Below are positions 8,312 to 16,094 of a DNA stretch of 64,000 bases, piece by piece (positions within the stretch are counted from its first letter, which is position 1; each line of letters opens with the position of its first letter). The translations under genes were made by a program, and so were the position numbers. Under the pieces are notes generated by a model. It ran no database searches, was not told the DNA's origin, and saw nothing but the letters and a program-made list of their open reading frames with translations. This DNA comes from Bacteroidales bacterium (lineage in GTDB: Bacteria > Bacteroidota > Bacteroidia > Bacteroidales > UBA7332): assembly GCA_028687995.1 (NCBI GenBank), contig JAQTZA010000001.1, positions 1 through 64,000 of the forward strand, written 5' to 3'.

Positions 8312-8386
8312 GGGATCATAGCTCAGCTGGTTCAGAGCATCTGCCTTACAAGCAGAGGGTCATAGGTTCGAATCCTATTGGTCCCA
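8312..8386 (+). tRNA. tRNA-Val (anticodon TAC)
   Basis: Complete cloverleaf: acceptor gggatca/tggtccc, D stem gctc/gagc, anticodon stem tctgc/gcaga with loop cttacaa (anticodon TAC), T stem atagg/cctat with loop ttcgaat, discriminator A. The 3' CCA is not fully encoded. It sits exactly one 106-bp period after copy 3. A short acagaag/cttctgt hairpin follows. Confidence 0.93.
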
Positions 8387-8432
8387 CTTATTACAAAACA
8401 GAAGTCGCTTCTGTAACAAAAAAAAACATTTT

Positions 8433-8510
8433 GGGATCATAGCTCAGCTGGTTCAGAGCATTCCGTCTTAAAACGGAAGAATCATCAGTTCGAATCCGCC
8501 AGGAACTCCA
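8433..8510 (+). pseudogene. Chimeric tRNA-like copy 5
   Basis: 5' half as in the tRNA-Val copies, but with the ttccg...cggaa anticodon arm and a 3' end (gccaggaactcca) unlike any other copy in the array. The 3' end looks borrowed from a different tRNA and does not pair with gggatca. Confidence 0.6.
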
Positions 8511-8532
8511 AAAGGTTAAACAAAAATATTAA

Positions 8533-8607
8533 GGGATCATAGCTCAGCTGGTTCAGAGCATCTGCCTTACAAGCAGAGGGTCATAGGTTCGAATCCTATT
8601 GGTCCCA
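8533..8607 (+). tRNA. tRNA-Val (anticodon TAC), second intact copy
   Basis: Same cloverleaf and anticodon loop as the gene at 8312-8386. It is followed by an intrinsic terminator at 8616-8645 and then by a GIY-YIG gene. Confidence 0.93.
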
Positions 8608-8615
8608 CAAACAAA

Positions 8616-8645
8616 AAAAAGTCTTGCAAGAAATTGTGAGACTTT
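8616..8645 (+). terminator. Intrinsic terminator after tRNA-Val
   Basis: Arms aagtcttgca and tgtgagactt form a stem followed by a short T-run. The same hairpin recurs at 9238-9269 and 9742-9771 after other tRNA copies. Confidence 0.65.
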
Positions 8646-8662
8646 TCTATTTAATCCACATT

Positions 8663-8917
8663 ATGTTCTTCACTTACATACTATATTCAGAAAAAACATT
8701 GCGATTCTATATTGGATCTACAGGAAATATTGACGATAGAATAAAACGCCATAATCAAGGGAGAAGCACCTACACTAAAACTGGAATTCCTTGGAAATTA
8801 GTTTACACCGAACCTTTTAAAACAAAAGCTGAAGCTTACCAAAGAGAAATGGAGTTAAAATCTTGGAAAAGCCACGAAAGAATTCTGAAACTTATTGAAA
8901 ATAGCAACACAAAATAA
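8663..8917 (+). CDS. GIY-YIG endonuclease-domain protein (copy 1)
   Basis: 84 residues from the ATG at 8663. A single GIY-YIG nuclease domain of the UPF0213/YhbQ size: YILYSEKTLRFYIGSTGN carries the two name motifs (YIL and YIG), DRIKRHNQG the conserved Arg, and AYQREMELKSWKS the catalytic Glu. Such small proteins are single-strand or structure-specific nucleases of poorly known role. The upstream TTG at 8624 would start inside the terminator hairpin, so the ATG is preferred. The stop codon abuts a tRNA copy that has lost its 5' acceptor strand, so the gene appears inserted in the tRNA array. An almost identical copy lies 623 bp downstream. Confidence 0.88.
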   Translation: MFFTYILYSEKTLRFYIGSTGNIDDRIKRHNQGRSTYTKTGIPWKLVYTEPFKTKAEAYQREMELKSWKSHERILKLIENSNTK

Positions 8918-8987
8918 GCTAATCTGCTGGTTCAAAGCATTCCGTCTTAAAACGGAAGGGTCATAGGTTCGAATCCTATTGGTCCCA
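8918..8987 (+). pseudogene. 5'-truncated tRNA-like copy 7
   Basis: Begins in the D arm directly after the GIY-YIG stop; the gggatca 5' acceptor strand is missing. Anticodon arm is ttccg/cggaa with the 8-base loop; T arm and 3' acceptor strand are the intact tRNA-Val type. Confidence 0.65.
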
Positions 8988-9033
8988 CTTATTACAAAAC
9001 AGAAGTCGCTTCTGTAACAAAAAAAAACATTTT

Positions 9034-9109
9034 GGGATCATAGCTCAGCTGGTTCAGAGCATTCCGTCTTAAAACGAAAGAGTCATCAGTTCGAATCCTA
9101 TTGGTCCCA
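9034..9109 (+). pseudogene. tRNA-like copy 8
   Basis: Acceptor strands pair (gggatca/tggtccc) but the anticodon stem has a mismatch (ttccg/cgaaa) and the T stem is the mispaired atcag/cctat form. Confidence 0.6.
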
Positions 9110-9154
9110 CTTATTACAAAACAGAAGTCGATTCTGTAACAAAAAAAACATTTT

Positions 9155-9230
9155 GGGATCATAGCTCAGCTGGTTCAGAGCATTCCGTCTTAAAACGGAA
9201 GGGTCATAGGTTCGAATCCTATTGGTCCCA
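9155..9230 (+). tRNA. tRNA-like gene with intact cloverleaf but 8-base anticodon loop
   Basis: Acceptor, D and T stems pair exactly as in the tRNA-Val genes, discriminator A included. The anticodon stem ttccg/cggaa encloses tcttaaaa, eight bases instead of seven (or a 6-bp stem with a 6-base loop). If the U before TAA acts as U33 the anticodon is UAA. It could be a non-functional amplification product or an unusual frame-shifting or mischarged tRNA. Confidence 0.45.
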
Positions 9231-9285
9231 CAAACAAAAAAAAGTCTTGCAAGAAATTGTGAGACTTTTCTATTTAATCCACATT

Positions 9286-9540
9286 ATGTTCTTCACTTAC
9301 ATACTATATTCAGAAAAGACATTGCGATTCTATATTGGATCTACAGGAAATATTGACGATAGAATAAAACGCCATAATCAAGGGAGAAGCACCTACACTA
9401 AAACTGGAATTCCTTGGAAATTAGTTTACACCGAACCTTTTAAAACAAAAGCTGAAGCTTACCAAAGAGAAATGGAGTTAAAATCTTGGAAAAGCCACGA
9501 AAGAATTCTGAAACTTATTGAAAATAGCAACACAAAATAA
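9286..9540 (+). CDS. GIY-YIG endonuclease-domain protein (copy 2)
   Basis: 84 residues, identical in protein sequence to the gene at 8663-8917 and in the same setting: after a tRNA copy and its terminator hairpin, and directly before a tRNA copy lacking its 5' acceptor strand. It has the same YIL, YIG, Arg and catalytic Glu positions. The near identity at DNA level points to recent duplication or gene conversion, and the intact frame in both copies is consistent with function or with too little time for decay. Confidence 0.88.
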   Translation: MFFTYILYSEKTLRFYIGSTGNIDDRIKRHNQGRSTYTKTGIPWKLVYTEPFKTKAEAYQREMELKSWKSHERILKLIENSNTK

Positions 9541-9611
9541 GCGAATCTGCTGGTTCAAAGCATTCCGTCTTAAAAACGAAAGAGTCATCAGTTCGAATCC
9601 TATTGGTCCCA
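9541..9611 (+). pseudogene. 5'-truncated tRNA-like copy 10
   Basis: As copy 7, but with an extra A in the anticodon loop, a mismatched anticodon stem and the mispaired atcag/cctat T stem. Confidence 0.6.
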
Positions 9612-9657
9612 CTTATTACAAAACAGAAGTCGATTCTGTAACAAAAAAAAACATTTT

Positions 9658-9731
9658 GGGATCATAGCTCAGCTGATTCAGAGCATTCCGTCTTAAAACG
9701 GAAGGGTCATAGGTTCGAATCCTATTGATCA
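9658..9731 (+). pseudogene. tRNA-like copy 11, last in array
   Basis: D loop altered (gctgattc) and 3' acceptor strand shortened (ttgatca), so the acceptor stem is broken. The same terminator hairpin follows at 9742-9771, closing the array. Confidence 0.6.
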
Positions 9732-9741
9732 CAAACAAAAA

Positions 9742-9771
9742 AAAAGTCTTGCAAGAAATTGTGAGACTTTT
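9742..9771 (+). terminator. Terminator closing the tRNA array
   Basis: aaagtcttgca...tgtgagacttttt, the same hairpin as after the 8533 tRNA, here with a longer T-run. Confidence 0.7.
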
Positions 9772-9863
9772 TCTTTTATCTACACGACTAAACAATTTCA
9801 TCAAAATAAGTGTTTTGTATTTTAATTCAAAATAATTAATAGCATAACATTAACTCTCTAAAG

Positions 9864-11330
9864 ATGATAAGATTACCACACGCACACAAAATCATACTTC
9901 TCTTAATCATTATTTTTTGCCAGCCTTTATATAGTCAAATGATTACAACGGTCACGCATATAGACAACACTTTACCGGATCTTGAACCGACTCCCTATAC
10001 CTACAATTTTGACTATCCTATCCACTCAGATATCCTGACAAATGTTCCTACAAAACCATCGTTGAGTAAGCGGTATCAAACTTCATTATTTGGACCCAGA
10101 TACAAAACAACATCTGGATCTAATACCACAACTTACGATTTTCATCAAGGAGAAGACATTTCGGGAGACTTCACATACGGAGGCAAAACATACACGACGG
10201 ACACCACTCTAATTCTGCCTGATTCATCAAACATAGCTAGAGAGTATTGCATGTGCGACGGCGTGGTTGACAATGTGATAGATGGTACAAATGCCGCTAT
10301 GAATCTCATTGAAACTGGACGAAGTGTACGTATAAAATGCAATGAGCAATTTAACGGAAACACGCATAATCCTGCTTGGGAAAACATTTACATAGCCTAT
10401 CGTCATTTGAGTAAAATAGTAGTGGCTCTGGGCGATTCTATTAGAAAAGGTGATTCTATTGGATGGATGGGAAATAGCGGATACACCACAAATATACATC
10501 TTCATTTGAGCTTACAGCGTAAGATTGGCTATTCCTTCGAAAACATTCATCCTATGCGTATTTTCAGTCCAACAGCAATTACACACTTACACCAACCACT
10601 ACAAACAGCATACATCGAGCACATTCATTCCTGGACAGACAGTGCTGCATTTCGCATCTCCATACCACGTACGCAAATGTGCATCAAGAGAATACGAGTA
10701 AGATATAGCAATATTATTGATTATACTTTTGATTTCGAATCAGTTAGCATGGATAATAACAGAGATAATCATAATTTAATTCCCGGATTATCTGTTTTAG
10801 CCTATAACTTAAACAGAGCCGCGAGCGCTTATTCTAGATTTAACGCCACTTCAGCAGCGATGCCTGTCTTTTATCCAGCTTCACCCAATAGAAATTTAGC
10901 GGATGGAATCTTTCCCATCACCAATTCATCTCCCTACAACGATCAACAGGTTGTTGCTACATTCGATCTCATTGTTCGATCTTTGCCTCTTAATTTTGAC
11001 TACAACAATGTTTTGATCGACATCAGCGATATCTATGGCAATGTAGTTTCCACTTCAAACATCACCACCGAGATCAACAAACCAATAGCTTCGCCTCAAA
11101 TTTCGATATTCCCAAATCCATTTAAAACTACAACTACGTTGAAATTAGATGCAGAAATGAGCGACGCACAACTCCGTCTGTATTCAATTTATGGACAATC
11201 TGTTAAAGAAACAACACCTAACAACCCAATCCTTTTATCTCGCGACAATTTACCAGCAGGAATTTATCTCCTTCGAGTTGCAAAAGAAGATCAAACATTA
11301 ATCACGAAAAAGATTATTATTGAAGATTAA
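9864..11330 (+). CDS. Secreted M23 metallopeptidase-like protein with T9SS sorting domain
   Basis: 488 residues. A signal peptide (1-25, ending LYSQ) is followed by an M23/LytM-like domain at about 85-235: FHQGEDIS gives the H-x3-D zinc ligand pair and IHLHLS the H-x-H motif. M23 enzymes cut peptidoglycan cross-bridges or peptides. The last ~75 residues form a type A T9SS C-terminal sorting domain, with IFPNPF, LYSIYGQSV and PAGIYLLRV, so the protein is expected to be exported across the outer membrane by the type IX system and anchored or released. A middle region (about 250-400) is an unassigned beta-rich segment. It is a single gene downstream of the tRNA array. Confidence 0.88.
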   Translation: MIRLPHAHKIILLLIIIFCQPLYSQMITTVTHIDNTLPDLEPTPYTYNFDYPIHSDILTNVPTKPSLSKRYQTSLFGPRYKTTSGSNTTTYDFHQGEDISGDFTYGGKTYTTDTTLILPDSSNIAREYCMCDGVVDNVIDGTNAAMNLIETGRSVRIKCNEQFNGNTHNPAWENIYIAYRHLSKIVVALGDSIRKGDSIGWMGNSGYTTNIHLHLSLQRKIGYSFENIHPMRIFSPTAITHLHQPLQTAYIEHIHSWTDSAAFRISIPRTQMCIKRIRVRYSNIIDYTFDFESVSMDNNRDNHNLIPGLSVLAYNLNRAASAYSRFNATSAAMPVFYPASPNRNLADGIFPITNSSPYNDQQVVATFDLIVRSLPLNFDYNNVLIDISDIYGNVVSTSNITTEINKPIASPQISIFPNPFKTTTTLKLDAEMSDAQLRLYSIYGQSVKETTPNNPILLSRDNLPAGIYLLRVAKEDQTLITKKIIIED

Positions 11331-11452
11331 TCAGATAAATAGATCCACTCTTTCCTTTCAAGAATACTTTTCGTAACCTTTTTATGATTAAAATGTCATA
11401 ATTTAGAAACACAAATTACATTCCTTTGCACATTCATTGTAGAGAAATAGAA

Positions 11453-12784
11453 ATGACATATTCAAAAAGTGACTTTGGCGAAGATTTCAAATGGGGTGTA
11501 GCAATCTCTTCGTATCAGGTAGAAGGTGCGCACGACATAGATGGCAAAGGCCCATCAATATGGGATAAATTTTCGCACAAAGGAAAAAGAATTGAAGATG
11601 GTTCGGACGGAAAAATTGCCTGCGATTTCTACAATCGCTATCCCGAAGACATCGACCTTATCAAAGAATTAAATATTGACAACTTTCGGTTTTCACTCTC
11701 GTGGCCACGCATTTTACCCGATGGCACAGGCAGAATTAACCAAGCCGGAATCGATTACTACAACCGAGTAATAGATAATTGCCTCGAAAAAGGAATCACG
11801 CCTTGGCTGACTCTCTATCATTGGGATTTACCACTTATTCTGGAGCAAAAAGGAGGCTGGACAAAACGAATGATTGTGAATGCATTCATCGAATACGCCG
11901 ACGTCTGTTCCCGTCATTTTGGCGATCGGGTAAAAAATTGGATCGTGATGAACGAGCCGCACACCTTCACCGGATTGGGGTATTTGTTGGGATTTTATGC
12001 GCCGGGACGATATGGACTCAAGAATTACATTCCTGCCGTCCACCACGCCACCCTTTGTCAGGCAGAAGGAGCTCGGGTGCTTCGCCGAAACATTCCCGAC
12101 GCAAACATTGGCACGTCCATATCGTGTGCTCACGTCTCTCCTGCCAGCAATGCTCCAAGACATATCGAGGCAGCAAAAAAAGTAGATGTCCTCTTCAATC
12201 GCTTACATATCGAACCTTTGCTGGGAATGGATTATCCCATTCGTGATTTACCAGTGCTCGAACGCATCGAACAATACATTCAACCCTATGATCCGGAATT
12301 GATCAAATTCGATTTTGATTTTATTGGATTACAAAACTACTACTCACTCGTTGCCTACAACAATCGCCTCGTACCCTACCTGAATGCGTTCGTGATGCCA
12401 TTCCGGAAACTCAATCGTCCATTAACATCCAACGGATGGGAAGTTTATCCCGAAGGGATGTATAAAATTCTGAAGCAATTCGGTCAATATCCGATCAAAA
12501 AAATTATCGTAACCGAGAATGGTGCCGCCTATCACGACAAAGTAGTAAAAGGAAGAGTAAACGATACGGCACGGATGAATTATATACAAACCTACCTTGA
12601 GCAGGTGCTGCGCGCCAAAAATGATGGTATCAACATCGGCGGATATATGATTTGGTCGCTGATGGATAATTTTGAATGGCGCGCCGGTTTCAAATCGCGC
12701 TTTGGTATTGTGCATACCGATTTCAACACCCAAAAACGAATCATCAAAGACAGTGGATTGTGGGTAAAGGAGTTTTTGAAATGA
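11453..12784 (+). CDS. GH1 family beta-glucosidase-like glycosidase
   Basis: 443 residues, a complete GH1 barrel. The N-terminal signature FKWGVAISSYQVEGA is present; the acid/base Glu lies in NWIVMNEP and the nucleophile Glu in IVTENGAAY; TLYHWDLP and WSLMDNFEW line the sugar site. There is no signal peptide, so it is probably a cytoplasmic beta-glucosidase or 6-phospho-type enzyme acting on imported disaccharides; specificity cannot be told. The ATG at 11453 is chosen over a TTG at 11426 because it lies just before the conserved fold start. It is transcribed alone, with a shared terminator after it. Confidence 0.93.
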   Translation: MTYSKSDFGEDFKWGVAISSYQVEGAHDIDGKGPSIWDKFSHKGKRIEDGSDGKIACDFYNRYPEDIDLIKELNIDNFRFSLSWPRILPDGTGRINQAGIDYYNRVIDNCLEKGITPWLTLYHWDLPLILEQKGGWTKRMIVNAFIEYADVCSRHFGDRVKNWIVMNEPHTFTGLGYLLGFYAPGRYGLKNYIPAVHHATLCQAEGARVLRRNIPDANIGTSISCAHVSPASNAPRHIEAAKKVDVLFNRLHIEPLLGMDYPIRDLPVLERIEQYIQPYDPELIKFDFDFIGLQNYYSLVAYNNRLVPYLNAFVMPFRKLNRPLTSNGWEVYPEGMYKILKQFGQYPIKKIIVTENGAAYHDKVVKGRVNDTARMNYIQTYLEQVLRAKNDGINIGGYMIWSLMDNFEWRAGFKSRFGIVHTDFNTQKRIIKDSGLWVKEFLK

Positions 12785-12785
12785 A

Positions 12786-12813
12786 AAAGCGCCTTCATTT
12801 CTGAAAGCGCTTT
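12786..12813. terminator. Bidirectional terminator between GH1 gene and RRM gene
   Basis: aaagcgc (12786-12792) pairs with gcgcttt (12807-12813), between convergent genes. Confidence 0.65.
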
Positions 12814-12840
12814 CTGCTATTTGAGTATTTTCTTTCGAAA

Positions 12841-13236
12841 TTAATATCTGCTGCTACCACCACGGCTACTTCCAGAGTTACCGCCAGAATTGCTTCCGCT
12901 ATAACCACCACGGTTTCCGCCTGCGTTGCCGCCACCGTAACCACCGCCACGATTGCCACCACCACCGAATCCGCCGGTGCGAGCTGGACGCTCTTCACGT
13001 GGACGAGCTTCTGTTACGGCAATCTCTTTGCCGTCGAATTCGCATTGATTCAACTCGTCAATTGCCTTTTGAGCAGCTGCGTCGTCAGACATCTCAACAA
13101 AGCCGTAGCCTTTTGATTTTCCAGTAAATTTATCACTAATAACTCTGGCTGAAGTAATCTCGCCATACTCTACAAAAAGTTCTTTCAAGTCTGCGTCGTT
13201 GACGTCAAAACTCAAATTTGCTACAAAAATGTTCAT
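12841..13236 (-). CDS. RRM-type RNA-binding protein with Gly-rich tail
   Basis: 131 residues. Residues 1-80 are an RNA recognition motif with RNP2 (IFVANLS) and RNP1 (KGYGFVEM). Residues about 85-131 are a Gly/Arg/Ser-rich tail (GGGNRGGGYGGGNAGG), an RGG-like region. Such proteins are abundant in Bacteroidetes, which often lack Hfq-centred regulation, and bind single-stranded RNA; some alter mRNA stability or respond to cold. The roughly 200-bp gene-free leader (13237-13455) may carry a long 5' UTR. The low-complexity tail resembles the one on the rluB-like protein in this window. Confidence 0.93.
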   Translation of the reverse strand: MNIFVANLSFDVNDADLKELFVEYGEITSARVISDKFTGKSKGYGFVEMSDDAAAQKAIDELNQCEFDGKEIAVTEARPREERPARTGGFGGGGNRGGGYGGGNAGGNRGGYSGSNSGGNSGSSRGGSSRY

Positions 13237-13455
13237 TTGATAAGGGTTTAATAAATAATTAAATGATTGAAGAGGAAAGGCAGAGTACGTGTAATTACTG
13301 TTATATGCCCTTTCGAAATGAACTGGATAGAATAGTGGATGAGCCCGGACTTATTTTCAATTGTCGATGGTAAAGGTACTGCTATTAATTGGATATTGAG
13401 GAGGAAAAGTTAAAAACTTACTGAAAATCAGATAAATAAGTTTTCATAACAATAA

Positions 13456-13490
13456 AAAAACCGTTGCAAGTTGATAACTTACAACGGTTT
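13456..13490 (-). terminator. Terminator of the tRNA-Leu/Leu/Gly operon
   Basis: aaaccgttg...caacggttt hairpin; on the minus strand it lies just after tRNA-Leu(GAG) and is followed by a run of T. Confidence 0.75.
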
Positions 13491-13499
13491 AACCACTGG

Positions 13500-13583
13500 T
13501 ACCCAGAATGAGATTCGAACTCACACAACCTTTCGGCCACTACCCCCTCAAAGTAGCGCGTCTACCAATTTCGCCATCTGGGT
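13500..13583 (-). tRNA. tRNA-Leu (anticodon GAG)
   Basis: 84-nt class II tRNA with a long variable arm. Acceptor acccaga/tctgggt, anticodon stem ctact/ggtag with loop ttgaggg (GAG). The discriminator A is followed by an encoded CCA at 13497-13499. Confidence 0.93.
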
Positions 13584-13611
13584 GTTGTTTTTTTTTTCGA
13601 TTGCCCTAACG

Positions 13612-13695
13612 TGCCCAAAACAGGACTCGAACCTGCACGTACTTACATACACTAGTCCCTGAAACTAACGCGTCTACCAATTCCGCCATTTGGGC
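13612..13695 (-). tRNA. tRNA-Leu (anticodon CAG)
   Basis: 84-nt class II tRNA. Acceptor gcccaaa/tttgggc, anticodon stem ttagt/actag with loop ttcaggg (CAG), long variable arm, discriminator A, no encoded CCA. Confidence 0.93.
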
Positions 13696-13739
13696 AATCA
13701 TATTAAATAAAAAAAATTGCAACCGCTGTTGCAATTTTG

Positions 13740-13812
13740 AGCGAAAGACGGGACTCGAACCCGCGACCCTGACCTTGGCAAGGTCATGCTCTACCAACTG
13801 AGCTACTTTCGC
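13740..13812 (-). tRNA. tRNA-Gly (anticodon GCC)
   Basis: 73 nt. Acceptor gcgaaag/ctttcgc, anticodon stem tgacc/ggtca with loop ttgccaa (GCC), discriminator U. First gene of the three-tRNA operon. Confidence 0.95.
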
Positions 13813-13824
13813 ATTTTGCGAGTG

Positions 13825-13855
13825 CAAATATACACCGAGTTTTCGAAACTGCAAA
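13825..13855 (-). promoter_or_regulatory. Promoter of the tRNA-Gly/Leu/Leu operon
   Basis: On the minus strand TTTG (13852-13855), a 19-bp spacer and TATATTTG (13825-13832) match the Bacteroidetes consensus fully, 12 bp before tRNA-Gly. Confidence 0.85.
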
Positions 13856-13971
13856 AGCAGACTTCACTTTTTTTGTTAAAAAAGCCAACTCATTCACCCT
13901 AAAATCAATACAATCCAATCTTCAAACACTTCATCTGTCTGATAGTAAAGTTTATCTCTGTTTTTAATCTT

Positions 13972-14006
13972 TTTGCCTTATCCATCGAAAAAAAACACTA
14001 TTTTTG
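13972..14006 (+). promoter_or_regulatory. Promoter of glgB
   Basis: TTTG (13972-13975), a 23-bp spacer and TATTTTTG (13999-14006). Its position overlaps the only possible upstream TTG start (13973), which supports the ATG at 14078. Confidence 0.65.
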
Positions 14007-14077
14007 TCAAAATACATTTACAAACAAACTGTTTGAACACTCCTCTCGAAACCACACAAAAAAAAATACAACATAAC

Positions 14078-16087
14078 ATGAAAACGCTTAAACTGATTGA
14101 AAATGACCCTTGGCTAAAACCATTCGAAAATGCGATAAATGGTCGATATGAGTTTGTCACTGCCAAAACAAAGGAGTTGACTAACAACGGTAAAGAGTCA
14201 CTATCAGATTTTGCAAGTGGTTATCTATGGTATGGTATGCACCGCACCGAAACGGAATGGATTTTTCGCGAATGGGCACCCAATGCCACTCAAATATATT
14301 TGATTGGTGAATTCAACAACTGGAAAGAAGAGGGACAGTATGCTCTCAGACCTTTGCCCAATGGCAATTGGGAAATAAAATTACCCCTTGATAAACTAAC
14401 TCACGGCAGTCTATATAAACTTTCTGTTCATTGGAATGGTGGCCAAGGAGAACGCATTCCAGCGTGGGCAAACCGTGTAGTACAAGATGAAGAGACTAAA
14501 ATATTCTGTTCTCAGATTTGGAATCCTGAGAAACCTTATAAATTCAACAAAAAGACATTCAAACCCTCTACCTCTCCCCTTTTGATTTACGAATGCCACA
14601 TCGGAATGGCACAACCGGAAGCTAAAGTGGGAACATACAACGAGTTTAGAGAGAAAATCTTACCTCGTGTTGCCAAAGCTGGCTACAATTGCATTCAGAT
14701 AATGGCCATTCAAGAACACCCTTACTACGGGTCATTCGGGTATCACGTTTCGAGTTTCTTTGCCCCTTCGTCTCGTTTTGGCACGCCAGAAGAGTTGAAA
14801 ATGCTAATTGACGAAGCACACCGCCTTGGAATCGCCGTGATTATGGATATTGTACATTCTCATGCGGTGAAAAATGAACTTGAAGGTCTTGGACGATTCG
14901 ATGGCTCTTACGATCAATATTTTTATGGAGATCATAAACGAGAGCATCCTGCATGGGATTCTCTCTGCTTTGATTATGGTAAGAATCAAGTGATTCACTT
15001 CCTTCTTTCGAATTGTAAATATTGGATTGATGAATTCAAATTCGATGGATATCGATTCGATGGTGTAACATCCATGCTCTACTATTCGCATGGACTGGGA
15101 GAAGCCTTTGGAGGTTACGACGATTACTATAATGGAGGTCAAGATGGCAATGCGATTAGCTACCTCACGCTAGCGAATAAACTGATTCACGAAGTAAATC
15201 CTAATGCAATCACTATAGCAGAAGAGGTGAGTGGAATGCCTGGACTTGCTACAAAAGTGGAAGAGGGTGGCATCGGATTTGATTACCGCATGGCAATGGG
15301 AATTCCAGACTATTGGATCAAAATGATCAAGGAGAAAGAGGATCGCGATTGGCACCCATCGTCTATTTGGTGGGAATTGACAAACCGCCGAGCAGACGAA
15401 AAAACAATTAGCTATGCCGAAAGTCACGATCAAGCTTTGGTAGGCGACAAAACAATTATTTTCCGACTAATCGATGCCGACATGTACTGGTTTATGTCGA
15501 AACTCGGCAATACTTCGTTTACGGTAGATCGCGGATTGGCGTTACACAAAATCATTCGCTTGGTGACGGCTTCGACCATCAATGGAGGTTACCTCAACTT
15601 TATGGGAAATGAGTTCGGACACCCCGAATGGATCGACTTCCCGCGCGAAGGAAACGGTTGGTCGTGCCAACATGCACGCCGTCAGTGGAATTTGTTTGAC
15701 GACGAAAACTTGAAATATCACTACCTTGGCGATTTCGATCGCAAAATGATAGAGGTAATCAAAAGCACCAAGAAATTCGAAACAACAGACATCCTCAAAG
15801 TGTGGGACAACGACGGTGATCAAACTCTCGCCTATCGTAGAGCCGATTTGCTTTTTGTATTTAACTTTCATCCAGAAAAATCATATACTGACTACGGGTT
15901 ACTTGTTCCCGAGGGAGAATACGAAATCGTGCTCAATTCGGATGATGCTCAATTCGGTGGTTTTAATCGCGTGGACGATAATCTAAAACACTTCACTCTC
16001 CACGATCCGCTTTATTCTTCTGAGAAAAAAGGGTGGTTAAGATTGTATATTCCATCGAGAATGGCGATGGTACTTAGGAAGAAATAA
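14078..16087 (+). CDS. glgB: 1,4-alpha-glucan (glycogen) branching enzyme
   Basis: 669 residues from the ATG at 14078. A CBM48/early-set domain (about 45-150, with EWAPNATQIYLIGEFNNW) precedes a GH13 barrel: region I DIVHSH near 257, region II nucleophile Asp in YRFDGVTSM near 328, acid/base Glu in EEVSGMPG near 381, region IV ESHDQ near 448, then a C-terminal all-beta domain. It cuts alpha-1,4 chains and re-attaches them by alpha-1,6 bonds in glycogen synthesis. The sequence looks like the eukaryote-like branch (GBE1 type) common in Bacteroidetes. A DUF1801 gene follows after 7 bp, probably in the same transcript. Confidence 0.95.
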   Translation: MKTLKLIENDPWLKPFENAINGRYEFVTAKTKELTNNGKESLSDFASGYLWYGMHRTETEWIFREWAPNATQIYLIGEFNNWKEEGQYALRPLPNGNWEIKLPLDKLTHGSLYKLSVHWNGGQGERIPAWANRVVQDEETKIFCSQIWNPEKPYKFNKKTFKPSTSPLLIYECHIGMAQPEAKVGTYNEFREKILPRVAKAGYNCIQIMAIQEHPYYGSFGYHVSSFFAPSSRFGTPEELKMLIDEAHRLGIAVIMDIVHSHAVKNELEGLGRFDGSYDQYFYGDHKREHPAWDSLCFDYGKNQVIHFLLSNCKYWIDEFKFDGYRFDGVTSMLYYSHGLGEAFGGYDDYYNGGQDGNAISYLTLANKLIHEVNPNAITIAEEVSGMPGLATKVEEGGIGFDYRMAMGIPDYWIKMIKEKEDRDWHPSSIWWELTNRRADEKTISYAESHDQALVGDKTIIFRLIDADMYWFMSKLGNTSFTVDRGLALHKIIRLVTASTINGGYLNFMGNEFGHPEWIDFPREGNGWSCQHARRQWNLFDDENLKYHYLGDFDRKMIEVIKSTKKFETTDILKVWDNDGDQTLAYRRADLLFVFNFHPEKSYTDYGLLVPEGEYEIVLNSDDAQFGGFNRVDDNLKHFTLHDPLYSSEKKGWLRLYIPSRMAMVLRKK

Positions 16088-16094
16088 AAATACG

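Larger units (their letters stand above)
8587..9684 (+). repeat. 623-bp-shifted segmental duplication carrying GIY-YIG and tRNA copies
   Basis: The block from the T arm of the 8533 tRNA through the terminator, the GIY-YIG gene, the 5'-truncated tRNA copy and the next spacer recurs 623 bp downstream. The two GIY-YIG genes encode the same protein, with at least one silent A/G difference, so the duplication is recent. Confidence 0.8.

Noticed and set aside
7994..8417. 106-bp tandem repeats as a CRISPR or satellite
   Set aside because: Each unit contains a tRNA-like fold and the fourth is a perfect tRNA-Val gene, so this is tRNA gene amplification.
9616..9804. Minus-strand frame of 62 codons across the end of the tRNA array
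   Set aside because: It is the antisense of tRNA copy 11 and its terminator; its sequence is typical of antisense tRNA translation.
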